64,000 nucleotides of DNA, taken from CAWBLP01 sp963789495. GTDB taxonomy: Bacteria > Pseudomonadota > Alphaproteobacteria > Acetobacterales > Acetobacteraceae. The DNA lies in NCBI GenBank assembly GCA_963789495.1, contig CAWBLP010000010.1, forward strand, positions 558,001-622,000. Direction: 5' to 3'. A model generated the notes under the pieces. That model had not been told where the DNA came from. It saw only the letters and a program-made list of their open reading frames with translations, and searched no databases. Shown piece by piece: positions 28,161 through 36,518 of the stretch. Both the position numbers and the translations under genes were made by a program. The stretch's first letter is position 1. Each line of letters opens with the position of its first letter.

Positions 28161-29354
28161 GTGCCGATCGAACTGACGATCGACGAACAGGGACGGGTCG
28201 CATTTCCAGCGGATGTGCTGGACCACATCGGCGCCCGGCCAGGCCAGAAGATTGCAGTTTCCTTCTGCGGCAACGGCCTGCTGGAGGTCGGAGCGGCCCG
28301 ACCAGGATGCGATCTTGCCGGCACCGGATCGATCCACGTCAAGGGGAACGACGACGAGCTGGTCGATTTCTCGGAGTTTGCCCAGCCAGCGGCGGTACTT
28401 CGCTATCTGCCGCCCGATGTGCCGCGGGTGCTGGTCGATGTCGGCGCCCATGACGGGCTGCAGGGCTCGAACTCGCGCGGCTTCCTGCTGCAGGGCTGGT
28501 CCGGCGTTCTGATCGAGCCGATGCCCAAAGTATTCGAGCGGCTGCAGAAGAATGATGGCCGGTTCGACAATGTGCGGCTGTTGAACTGTGCCGTCGGCAA
28601 CCGGAACGGCCGCGCGGACATGAGCTATCCGGCGCAGGGTGAGACCGGCCAGGATGCGTCGCTCTACATGCATCGCGAGCATGATGTGCGTCTGCCGGTC
28701 GAGGTGCTCACGCTGGATACGATCCTGTCGCAGGCCGGCGTGCCGCAGCAATTCGGATTGCTGGCAATCGACACCGAGGGCGGCGATCTGGAAGTGCTGG
28801 AAGGCCTCGATTTCACCCGCTACCAGCCGGCGGTCATCGTGACCGAAGACTATCTGCCGAAGCATGTCAGGAAGCGGCGTTTGCTGCAGGCCGCAGGCTA
28901 CGACTTCCGCGAAAAGATCGGTGCGGATTCGATCTGGACGTCGCGTCTTCTGGTTGGCGACCGTAGCTGGCCAGACCAGTCACCGCCGCTGGTGCGCCCG
29001 ATCGATTCCGCGATCCTGCTGTCGGGCAAGGACGGCGGGTCGGGCGAGGCATGGCTGGACGCAGGCCCCAGCGAGCCTGCCGTGCTGCGCGGCTGGGCGC
29101 ATATTGGCGCCGCTCGGCCGATCCCGCCGCTGGTGGCGGTGCTGATGACCCTGGCTGACGGCGCGTACGCCTGCTTCCGTGGCTTTCGCTGCCCGCGCAG
29201 TGATGTTGCCGCGCATTTCGCCTGTGATGCGCTGCTGATGTGTGGCTTTCGGATTCATCTGCCGCCCGGCTTCGACCGAACGACGGTTTCCGAGACGGCG
29301 CTGATCCAGAAGGCGGGCGATGTGATCTACCGGCGGGATGCCCCCCTCTCCTGA
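28161..29354 (+). CDS. FkbM-family methyltransferase with an N-terminal AbrB/SpoVT-like domain
   Basis: 397 residues from GTG 28161, 4 bp after the oxidoreductase stop. Residues 1-45 (ELTIDEQGRVAFPADVLDHI, then GARPGQKIAV) match the swapped-hairpin AbrB/MazE fold in pattern. Residues about 85-270 are an FkbM methyltransferase: SAM motif VLVDVGAHDGLQG at 90-102, IEPMPKVFERL, and LLAIDTEGGDLEVLEGL. A C-terminal domain of about 115 residues is unassigned. FkbM enzymes O-methylate sugars or other hydroxyls; an AbrB-like domain fused to one is unusual, and its role here (DNA binding or just a dimer module) is unknown. Confidence 0.8.
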   Translation: MPIELTIDEQGRVAFPADVLDHIGARPGQKIAVSFCGNGLLEVGAARPGCDLAGTGSIHVKGNDDELVDFSEFAQPAAVLRYLPPDVPRVLVDVGAHDGLQGSNSRGFLLQGWSGVLIEPMPKVFERLQKNDGRFDNVRLLNCAVGNRNGRADMSYPAQGETGQDASLYMHREHDVRLPVEVLTLDTILSQAGVPQQFGLLAIDTEGGDLEVLEGLDFTRYQPAVIVTEDYLPKHVRKRRLLQAAGYDFREKIGADSIWTSRLLVGDRSWPDQSPPLVRPIDSAILLSGKDGGSGEAWLDAGPSEPAVLRGWAHIGAARPIPPLVAVLMTLADGAYACFRGFRCPRSDVAAHFACDALLMCGFRIHLPPGFDRTTVSETALIQKAGDVIYRRDAPLS

Positions 29355-29445
29355 CCCTGGACCGCGCAGCCGCGCCGATGCTGCGGGACTGGCCGTGCTC
29401 GCCGGACCGCGCCATGCTGTCGCCACCGCCTTGGAGGAACCCGTG

Positions 29446-30387
29446 ATGGAACAGGACGATCTCGACGCCCGCCTCGGCTTCGCGCCGGATTACGATGCGC
29501 CGATCCCGTATATGCAGCGCACGCGCGAATATTATGCGGCGATCGGCTACACCACGCCGTACCGCTGGGCGCACCATATCGATGCTCCGTTCACCGTGCT
29601 GCGGAAGCCGCTCGCCCAGGCGCGCGTGGCGATTATCACCACGGCGGCCCCCTATCAGCCCGGCAAGGGCGATCAGGGGCCGGGTGCGGCCTACAACGGC
29701 GGGGCGAAATTCTATCAGGTCTACTCCGGCGACACCGCGCAGGAGCACGATCTGCGTATCTCTCATATCGGCTACGACCGCGTGCACACCACAGCCACCG
29801 ATAGCGGCACCTGGTTTCCGCTCGCTGCCCTGCGGCGTGCTGCCACGGCCGGTCGCATCGGCACCATGGCGCCGCGCTTCCATGGTGCCCCCACCAATCG
29901 CAGCCATCGCGTGACAGTGGAGACGGATGCGCCGGAAATTCTGCGTCGTTGCCGCGACGACGGCGTGGAGGCGGCCGTGTTGGTGCCGAACTGCCCAGTG
30001 TGCCACCAGACCATCAGCCTCACCGCGCGGCATTTGGAAGCCAACGGCATTCCAACCGTGGTGATGGGCTGCGCCAAGGACATCGTGGAGCACGCCGCCG
30101 CGCCACGCTTTCTGTTCAGTGACTTCCCGCTGGGCAACAGCGCTGGCAAGCCGCATGACGTTGCCAGCCAGGATCAGACGCTGGAACAGGCACTGCGCGT
30201 GCTGGAATCCGCGCCCGGCCCGCGTAGCACGATGCAGTCGTCCCTGCGTTGGTCGGACGATGCGTCGTGGAAGCTCGACTACCTGAACCTGGCGCGGATT
30301 CCGCCTGATGAACTTGCTCGGCGCCGCGCCGAGTTCGACAAGCAGAAGGAAATTGCGCGGGAGCTTCGCGTCGGCAAGGCCGCGTAA
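29446..30387 (+). CDS. GrdB-like glycine/sarcosine/betaine reductase B-subunit homologue (non-selenium)
   Basis: 313 residues from ATG 29446 (SD TTGGAGGAA). The sequence resembles the selenoprotein B gamma component (GrdB/PrdB) fold, with CPVC (Cys183, Cys186) where GrdB has the redox-active Sec-x2-Cys; both Cys codons are TGC, so no selenocysteine. Nearby AAPYQPGKGDQGPGAAYNGG and SHIGYDRVHTTATD segments are family-like. In Clostridia the enzyme reduces glycine derivatives to acetyl phosphate; here the partner GrdA/GrdC genes are absent, so a different thiol chemistry is likely. Follows the FkbM gene, ends at a bidirectional terminator. Confidence 0.75.
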   Translation: MEQDDLDARLGFAPDYDAPIPYMQRTREYYAAIGYTTPYRWAHHIDAPFTVLRKPLAQARVAIITTAAPYQPGKGDQGPGAAYNGGAKFYQVYSGDTAQEHDLRISHIGYDRVHTTATDSGTWFPLAALRRAATAGRIGTMAPRFHGAPTNRSHRVTVETDAPEILRRCRDDGVEAAVLVPNCPVCHQTISLTARHLEANGIPTVVMGCAKDIVEHAAAPRFLFSDFPLGNSAGKPHDVASQDQTLEQALRVLESAPGPRSTMQSSLRWSDDASWKLDYLNLARIPPDELARRRAEFDKQKEIARELRVGKAA

Positions 30388-30397
30388 CAATCTGCCT

Positions 30398-30430
30398 GTC
30401 CTGCCCGCGGTTCGGGTCCGCGGGCAGGAC
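30398..30430. terminator. Bidirectional terminator between convergent genes
   Basis: Perfect 13-bp stem GTCCTGCCCGCGG / CCGCGGGCAGGAC with a 7-nt loop, placed in the 53-bp gap between the GrdB-like gene and the convergent enoyl-CoA hydratase. No long T tract on either side, but position and symmetry fit a shared terminator. Confidence 0.7.
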
Positions 30431-30440
30431 GCCGGCAGTG

Positions 30441-31244
30441 TCAGGTTACCGCTTCGTCCACCGTCGGCAGCCGGTAGCGATCCTGCGGGTCGTTCCAGCC
30501 TTTGAAGTTGGGTGCACGCTTTTCCGCGAAGGCGGCGCGGGATTCCATCAGGTCGCTCTTCGCACCGTGCTCGTGCAGGGCGGTGGCCAGGCGTTGCTGG
30601 GTCTGCGTCGGAACCGGCCGCATCTGCCGCATCATGTGCACGGTGTTGACGCGGGAGGCGGGTGGCAGGGTGAGCAGATGCTCCGCCATCGCCATCGCGC
30701 TGGGCATCAGTTCGTCGGGCTCGACCAGGCGATTGAGGAAGCCGACTTCGTAGAAGCGTTCGGCGGTAAAGCGGAAGCCGAGTGCCATTTCCATCGCGAT
30801 GGGGAAGGGCAGGTTGGCGAGGTGGCCGTGATTGAAGCCGCCGAGCAGCCAGCGCTTGGCTTCCGATACTTCGAACACGGCGCTGCGGACGGAAACGCGT
30901 AGATCGGTGCGCTCCACCAGCATGAAGCCGCCGCCCATCGCGAATCCGTTGACCGCGGCGATCACCGGCTTCTCCAGCGTGCCGGCCATGAACGGATCCT
31001 CGATGGCGGGGCGCCGGCCACCGGGCGCGCCGTTCTCCAGCGATTCCTTCATGTCCTCGCCGGCGCAGAAGCCACGGCCGGTGCCGGTGAAGATCGCGAC
31101 TTCCAGCCCGTCATCGTGGCGGAACTCGGCCCAGGTCTCCGCCAGGCGCGTGCGCATTTCGTGGTTGAGCGCGTTCAGCCGCTCGGGGCGGTTCATGCGC
31201 ACCACCAGGATCTGGCCGTGACGTTCGGTCTCGACGACGGACAT
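30441..31244 (-). CDS. Enoyl-CoA hydratase/isomerase family protein
   Basis: 267 residues. Crotonase fold: ILVVRMNRPERLNALNHEM near 12-30, oxyanion-hole segments GRGFCAGEDMKES near 57-67 and VNGFAMGGGFMLVE near 105-118. Hydrates or isomerises a CoA thioester; the exact substrate is open because the family is divergent. Divergent from an acyl-CoA dehydrogenase, suggesting a joint acyl-CoA degradation step. Confidence 0.9.
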   Translation of the reverse strand: MSVVETERHGQILVVRMNRPERLNALNHEMRTRLAETWAEFRHDDGLEVAIFTGTGRGFCAGEDMKESLENGAPGGRRPAIEDPFMAGTLEKPVIAAVNGFAMGGGFMLVERTDLRVSVRSAVFEVSEAKRWLLGGFNHGHLANLPFPIAMEMALGFRFTAERFYEVGFLNRLVEPDELMPSAMAMAEHLLTLPPASRVNTVHMMRQMRPVPTQTQQRLATALHEHGAKSDLMESRAAFAEKRAPNFKGWNDPQDRYRLPTVDEAVT

Positions 31245-31414
31245 GGCAGCTTTCCTTCCGGGAACGTTCCGTGATGGCGCAAGGCTAGCAGGCCTTGGCG
31301 GTGGGGCAAACGCAGCCTGTCCGCGCGGATCGCGGCCTGTGTTTTGCGATGTCGGGCCGGCCGCGGTCGTGGAACAATGCCGGTCCGGGCGGCGCAGCAG
31401 CAGGAGGGCAGGGC

Positions 31415-32614
31415 GTGGATTTCAGCATCACGGATGCGCAACGGGATCTGCGGGACCGTTGCCTGGCGCTGGCGGCGGAATTCGTGGCGCGTTCCGGCGA
31501 GCATGACCGCGACGCATCCCATCCGATCGAGAATTATGCGCGGTTGCGCGAGGAAGGCTTCCTGGCGCTGACAGTTGCGTCGGAACTGGGCGGGGGCGGC
31601 TGGGATTTCCTCAGTCACACACTGGCCTATGAGGCGTTGGGTCAGGGCTGCCCGTCCACCGCCCTGGCGTTCAACATGCATGCCTCGATCGTGATGCCCG
31701 TGCTGCAGAGTGAGGAGGTAACGTCACAAGCCAAGCGTCATCTGGCAGATCTGGTGGTGCGGCAAGGCAAGCTGATCGGCGGCAATTTTTCCGAACCCAC
31801 CACCACCGGATTGATCGGCCAGCGGCCTCTGGCCGTGCGTGCGCGGCGGGTGGAAGGCGGCTACAGCATCACCGGCCGCAAGATGTTCGCGTCCATGCTG
31901 CAGGCGGCGGATTACGTGCTGGTGCTGGCCTATCCGGACGACGCCACCAGTCCGCATGCCGGCATGCTGCTGCTGGTGCCGCCGGACGCGCCGGGGCGCC
32001 GCGTGCTGGCGAACTGGGACACACTGGGGATGCGGGCGACGCGCAGTGACTCGCTGATCCTGGAGGATTGCCGCGTGCCGGAGCAGGCTGCGCTGTTCCG
32101 CTCGGACGATGTCAGGCCGTTCCGCCAGGCGTTTCTGAACTGGTTCTGGGGGTCCTATACGGCCGTCTATCTCGGCGTCGCGGTGGCGGCGTATGACGAG
32201 ATGCGACGCATGCTGCATGCCCGCCAGCCGCAGGGCTATGCGCAGTCGCTGGCCTATCATCCCGATGCACGCCGTCAGGTCGCCATGCTGAGCGCGGATC
32301 TGGAAGCGGCGCGGCTGATCACCTATCGCTCCGCCTGGCTGTGCGACACGCAGGGGCCAACCGAGGAGACCACGGCCGCGCTGTACCGCGCAAAATATGT
32401 TGTTGGCGAAACGGTGAGCCGCATCACCCGGGCGGCGTTGACGTTGAGCGGCGCACATGGCGTGTTCAAAGGCGGCCGGCTGGAACAGTTGTTTCGCGAC
32501 GGTGCGTTGGGCCCGCTGCATCCGCCGCCGACGGATTTCTGCCTGTGGAACATGGCGCTGTTCGAACTGGGACTGGACCCGACGGAGGTGATGCCACCGC
32601 TACGGCCGGCCTGA
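31415..32614 (+). CDS. Acyl-CoA dehydrogenase family protein
   Basis: 399 residues from GTG 31415 (SD CAGGAGGGCAGG); the open frame begins further upstream but VDFSITDAQRDLRDRCLALAAEF is the usual N-terminus. N-terminal helical domain, middle beta domain (NFSEPTTTGLIGQRPLAVRARRV, the substrate/FAD region; GYSITGRKMFAS) and C-terminal helical domain (LSGAHGVFKGGRLEQLFRDGALGPLH) are all present. FAD enzyme that introduces a trans-2,3 double bond into acyl-CoA. Divergent from the enoyl-CoA hydratase gene. Confidence 0.92.
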   Translation: MDFSITDAQRDLRDRCLALAAEFVARSGEHDRDASHPIENYARLREEGFLALTVASELGGGGWDFLSHTLAYEALGQGCPSTALAFNMHASIVMPVLQSEEVTSQAKRHLADLVVRQGKLIGGNFSEPTTTGLIGQRPLAVRARRVEGGYSITGRKMFASMLQAADYVLVLAYPDDATSPHAGMLLLVPPDAPGRRVLANWDTLGMRATRSDSLILEDCRVPEQAALFRSDDVRPFRQAFLNWFWGSYTAVYLGVAVAAYDEMRRMLHARQPQGYAQSLAYHPDARRQVAMLSADLEAARLITYRSAWLCDTQGPTEETTAALYRAKYVVGETVSRITRAALTLSGAHGVFKGGRLEQLFRDGALGPLHPPPTDFCLWNMALFELGLDPTEVMPPLRPA

Positions 32615-32646
32615 CGCAGCAACGCGCAATCTTGGAGGAGGTCGCG

Positions 32647-33465
32647 ATGCCGAAAACACCCTCGATCCGCGGCGGCATCGGTGGATGGACCTTCGAGCCC
32701 TGGCGCGGAAACTTCTATCCAGCGGGCCTGCCGCACAAGCGGGAGCTGGAATTCGCCAGCCGCCACGTGAGCTCGATCGAGATCAACGGCACCTATTACG
32801 GCACGCAGAAACCAGAAAGCTTCGCCCGTTGGCGCGAAGAGACACCCGATGGCTTCGTGTTCTCGCTGAAGGGGCCCCGCTACGCCACCAACCGTCGCGT
32901 GCTGGCGGAAGCCGGTTCCTCGGTCGAGCGTTTCCTCACCAGCGGCCTATTGCAGTTGAAGGACAAGCTCGGCGTCATCAACTGGCAATTCCTGCCGACC
33001 AAGCAATTCGACCCGGACGACTTCGAGGCGTTCCTGAAGCTGTTGCCGGCCCGGTTGGAAGGTCAGACATTGCGTCATGTTGTCGAAGTGCGGCATCCGA
33101 GCTTCGTGCAGCCCGACTTCATCGCACTGCTGCGCGCCTATCGCATTGGTGTGGTAATCGCCGACCACGCGGAGCATCCGGCGCTGCACGACCCCACGGC
33201 GTCCTTCGTCTACGTTCGGCTGCAACGCGCGTCGGAGCAGGAGCCGACCGGCTATTCGGCCGACGCGCTGGCAGACTGGGCGGGCCGGGCGCAGAGCTGG
33301 GCGGCCGGCGGCGTGCCCAAGGACCTGCCGCTGATCGCGCCGGCGGAACGCAAGCCGCCGCGCGTGCGGGAGGTGTTCATCTACATGATCAACGGCTTCA
33401 AGCCGAAGGCCCCGGCGGCGGCGATGGCGCTGCTCGAACGTCTCGCTACGTCGTCGGATGGGTGA
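32647..33465 (+). CDS. DUF72 domain-containing protein (YecE family)
   Basis: 272 residues from ATG 32647, SD GGAGGTCGCG. DUF72 marks: IRGGIGGWTFEPWRGNFYP at the N-terminus, EINGTYYGTQKPESFARW near 48, FSLKGPRYATNRR near 75, RHVVEVRHPSF near 140 and the C-terminal IYMINGFKPKAPAAA. TIM-barrel-like protein of unknown biochemical function. 32 bp after the acyl-CoA dehydrogenase, probably co-transcribed. Confidence 0.92.
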   Translation: MPKTPSIRGGIGGWTFEPWRGNFYPAGLPHKRELEFASRHVSSIEINGTYYGTQKPESFARWREETPDGFVFSLKGPRYATNRRVLAEAGSSVERFLTSGLLQLKDKLGVINWQFLPTKQFDPDDFEAFLKLLPARLEGQTLRHVVEVRHPSFVQPDFIALLRAYRIGVVIADHAEHPALHDPTASFVYVRLQRASEQEPTGYSADALADWAGRAQSWAAGGVPKDLPLIAPAERKPPRVREVFIYMINGFKPKAPAAAMALLERLATSSDG

Positions 33466-33569
33466 TCTTGGGATGACCGGCGACTGGCCCGCATCTGGCT
33501 GTCGCGGTCGACCAGCAGACGTTGGGCCGGATTGTTGACTCCTTACGCCAATCCTCGCACCACAGGCAG

Positions 33570-34832
33570 ATGCGCAGAGCTGTGGTTGTCATTCTGGATG
33601 GGCTGCGGGCGGATTTCGTCACGCCCGCTTTCACGCCCCGTCTGGTCGCGCTTTCCGACCAGGCCGAACGATTTCCCGACTTCCGCACGGCATTCCCGTC
33701 CGCCACGCGGGCCATCTCGGCGACCTTCGCGACCGGATGTCACCCCGCGCGCCATACCCTGCAGGGCAATGCGGTAGCGCTGCTGGAGCAGGGGCGGCTG
33801 GTCGCGCATGATGTCGGCCGACCGGACTTCCTGCAGCACAAGCGCGCGGTGACCGGGCAGGCGCTCGCCGTGCCGACCCTGGCGGAACGGGTGCGCGCGC
33901 AGGGCGGGGCGGTGATCTACAACAATGTGTCGCCCGGTGCGGCCTTCGCGCATGATCCGGACGGCCATGCTCATGTCTATCACCGCGCACTGTCGCTGGC
34001 GCCTGGTCGGGTTCCTGCCGCCGATCCGCTGCGCGTCACACTGGACGCGCAGGGCGACCGCGCAATGACGCAGCGCTTCATCGCCGAGGCGCTGCACCGC
34101 GACCATCCCGCATTGTCGGTCCTCTGGCTCGGGGAACCGGACCACATCCAGCACAACACGCCGCTCGGTTCCCCCGAGCATCTCGCGGTGCTGCGCGAGG
34201 CCGATCGCAACGCCGGCCTGGCGATCGACGCGGTGGCGCGACTGCGCGATGCCGGCGACGATGTGCTGCTGGTGATCGGCTCTGACCACGGGCATGAGAC
34301 GGTATATGGCGTGGTGGATGTGGAAGCCGAACTGATCGCCGCCGGCCTGAAGCTGGGCCCGGACTCGGACGACGTGCTGGCGATGGCCAACGGCACCGCC
34401 AGCCTGATCTATCTGCACCCCGACCACGCGGCGCGCCGCGACGGGCTGGAGGACTTCCTGCGCCGCCGCGACTGGGCGAGCCAGGTAGTGCCAGCCGCGG
34501 AACTTGGCCTGATCGGCCAGGCGCCACTGCACGGCCTGGCTTTCGCGGTCTCGATGCGGGCGGATGCGGAGAAGAACGCGTTCGGCGTGCCCGGCCGGTC
34601 GCTGGCCGCTATGCCGCGCTGGGACAAGCCGGATCGGCTGGGATGCGGCCAGCATGGCGGGCTGGCGCCTTTCGAGAACTCACCCGTGCTGTGGATGGAC
34701 GGCCCCGGGTTTGCTGCCGGACAGGATCGATCCGGCCGGGTTCATGTCGTCGATCTGGCACCCAGCATCATGCGACACCTTGCCATTCCGGCGCGCGGTA
34801 TGGACGGGAGCCCGTTGCAGCGTTCCCTCTGA
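33570..34832 (+). CDS. Alkaline phosphatase family protein (type I phosphodiesterase/nucleotide pyrophosphatase fold)
   Basis: 420 residues from ATG 33570 (MRRAVVVILDGLRADF); an in-frame ATG 33522 exists but lacks family similarity. Metal Asp in VILDGLRAD, the nucleophile region FPSATRAISATFATGCHPARHTLQGN near 43-68, LWLGEPDHIQHNTPLGS near 187, and IGSDHGHE near 230 (metal Asp/His) support the fold. It hydrolyses phosphodiester or phosphonate bonds. Its 3' end overlaps the convergent TPR-glycosyltransferase gene by 65 bp. Confidence 0.92.
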   Translation: MRRAVVVILDGLRADFVTPAFTPRLVALSDQAERFPDFRTAFPSATRAISATFATGCHPARHTLQGNAVALLEQGRLVAHDVGRPDFLQHKRAVTGQALAVPTLAERVRAQGGAVIYNNVSPGAAFAHDPDGHAHVYHRALSLAPGRVPAADPLRVTLDAQGDRAMTQRFIAEALHRDHPALSVLWLGEPDHIQHNTPLGSPEHLAVLREADRNAGLAIDAVARLRDAGDDVLLVIGSDHGHETVYGVVDVEAELIAAGLKLGPDSDDVLAMANGTASLIYLHPDHAARRDGLEDFLRRRDWASQVVPAAELGLIGQAPLHGLAFAVSMRADAEKNAFGVPGRSLAAMPRWDKPDRLGCGQHGGLAPFENSPVLWMDGPGFAAGQDRSGRVHVVDLAPSIMRHLAIPARGMDGSPLQRSL

Positions 34833-36405
34833 ATCGGGCCAGTGCGTCCAGTGCCGCAGCGGCACGTGCGATCGGGTTGGTCCAGTCGCCGACCTCGCTC
34901 TGCCGGAAGATCGTCAGGTTGGGGTACCAGGGACTGTCGCTGCGACCGCTCAGCCAGCGCCAGCAATTGTCGTAGCGATCCAGCAGGAACACCGGCTTGC
35001 CCATGGCACCGGCCAGATGCACGACAGCGGTATCGACACTGACCACCAGGTCCAGATTGGCGATCAGCGCCGCCGTGTCGGCAAAATCCGTCAGGGCCTC
35101 GGTCGGGTCCATCAGGTGCATGCCGGGCGGAGGCGTCGCCGCCTCGGCCGCCGCGGGGCCTTTCTGCAGGCTGATGAACTGAACGCCTGGCACCTCCGCC
35201 AGCGGGGCGAGATCGGTCAGGCTGACACTGCGGCGACGGTCGAGCACAGCAAACCCCTCCAGCCAGGGGCGAGCCTGGCCGGCCCAGACCAGCCCCACGC
35301 GCAGCCCGCCCACGGGGAGCTGCGCCGCCCACTCCGCCGCCAAATCCGGATCGGCGGTAAGATAGGGCTGGCCGGGAATGGTGGCCACCGTGGTCTCGAA
35401 GGCGCGCGGAAGGCTGAAGAACGGGCAGTGATAGTCGTACGCCGTCCAGGTCAGATCACCGCTCAGCACCGCGGTGAGGCCCGGCACGCGGCGCATCAGC
35501 CGTTCCAGCGGCGCCGGTACCCAGGCAAACACATGCGCGCCGCGCGCGGCGAGCATCGGCAGGTAGCGCAGGAAATGGATGGTGTCACCGAACCCTTCTT
35601 CATGCGTCGCGAGCACGGTTCGCCCGGCCAGGCTGCCAATCTGGGACAAGGCGGGCAGCAGCCGGTCCAGCGGCAGCGTGTTGTTGCTGGGCAGGCGCAG
35701 CCGCCATTCGTATTCCGGCCATGCCTCGGTCCAGCGACCCGCCTGCAGCAGCGCCACCGCGCGGTTGACGCGGATGCGCGGGTTGTCCGGGCTGCGCGCC
35801 ACGGCCTGACGGTAAGCCTCCAGCGCCTGCTCCATCTGGCCGGTGACTTTCAGCAACATGCCCAGATTCGCCCACCCGACGCCGTGCTGTGGGGCGATGC
35901 GCACCGCGTGGGAGAAATGCGCGATCGCCGCCAAGAAATCGCCGAGGTCGGACTGCACGATCCCCATGAGATTATGCGCGGCCATCGCGTCGGGATCGCG
36001 TTGCAGCCAGTCCTCCAGCACCGGGATCGCTTCCGTCATCTGCCCGCTCTCGTGCAGGAAATTGGCGAAGGCGGCATGCAGCCTGGTGTCGTCCGGAGCA
36101 AGTCGCAGGCAGGCCTGGAACTGCGCCGCCACCTGGCTGTGCGGCAGTTGCCCGGGCAGTCCCGCGAGTTCGGCGCAGGGGTGCGGCTGGTCCGGCCGCT
36201 CCCGCGCCACGCGGTCCAGAATCGCCGCGGCGCGGGTTGCCTGCCCGCGCGCGGCGATCGCGATGCCGAACAGCAGCAGCGCCTCCAGGTCGGTGCCATC
36301 GGCCTGACACACCGGGGCGCAGGCCGCCTCCGCCTCCTGATAGTGACCGGCTTCCAGCCCGAGCAGGGCCGAACCGAGGTGTCGCCGTCGTTCCGCTGCG
36401 TCCAT
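34768..36405 (-). CDS. TPR-repeat protein with C-terminal glycosyltransferase-like domain
   Basis: 545 residues from ATG 36405 (an in-frame start at 36441 adds 12 residues). Residues about 15-240 are TPR units (spacing of ~34 residues; e.g. AIAHFSHAVRIAPQHGVGWANLGMLLKVTGQ and ALEAYRQAVARSPDNPRIRVN are two adjacent repeats given in part). The C-terminal ~300 residues are a GT-B-like half with HEEGFGDTIHFLRYLPML and the donor-site-like LVVSVDTAVVHLAGAMGKPV. Resembles TPR-GT9/GT41-like proteins that glycosylate surface structures; acceptor unknown. Tail-to-tail overlap of 65 bp with the phosphodiesterase gene. Confidence 0.85.
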   Translation of the reverse strand: MDAAERRRHLGSALLGLEAGHYQEAEAACAPVCQADGTDLEALLLFGIAIAARGQATRAAAILDRVARERPDQPHPCAELAGLPGQLPHSQVAAQFQACLRLAPDDTRLHAAFANFLHESGQMTEAIPVLEDWLQRDPDAMAAHNLMGIVQSDLGDFLAAIAHFSHAVRIAPQHGVGWANLGMLLKVTGQMEQALEAYRQAVARSPDNPRIRVNRAVALLQAGRWTEAWPEYEWRLRLPSNNTLPLDRLLPALSQIGSLAGRTVLATHEEGFGDTIHFLRYLPMLAARGAHVFAWVPAPLERLMRRVPGLTAVLSGDLTWTAYDYHCPFFSLPRAFETTVATIPGQPYLTADPDLAAEWAAQLPVGGLRVGLVWAGQARPWLEGFAVLDRRRSVSLTDLAPLAEVPGVQFISLQKGPAAAEAATPPPGMHLMDPTEALTDFADTAALIANLDLVVSVDTAVVHLAGAMGKPVFLLDRYDNCWRWLSGRSDSPWYPNLTIFRQSEVGDWTNPIARAAAALDALARFRGNAATGSRPYRAPEWQGVA

Positions 36406-36518
36406 TGCGGGTGCGTCTCCCTGACCGGTGCAGAGAGTCACGGATACCCATTAAGGCACGGTTTACGAACAGCGACGGCTTGGCGTATCGGCGTTGTTTG
36501 CGTCACGATCGCCATCGC

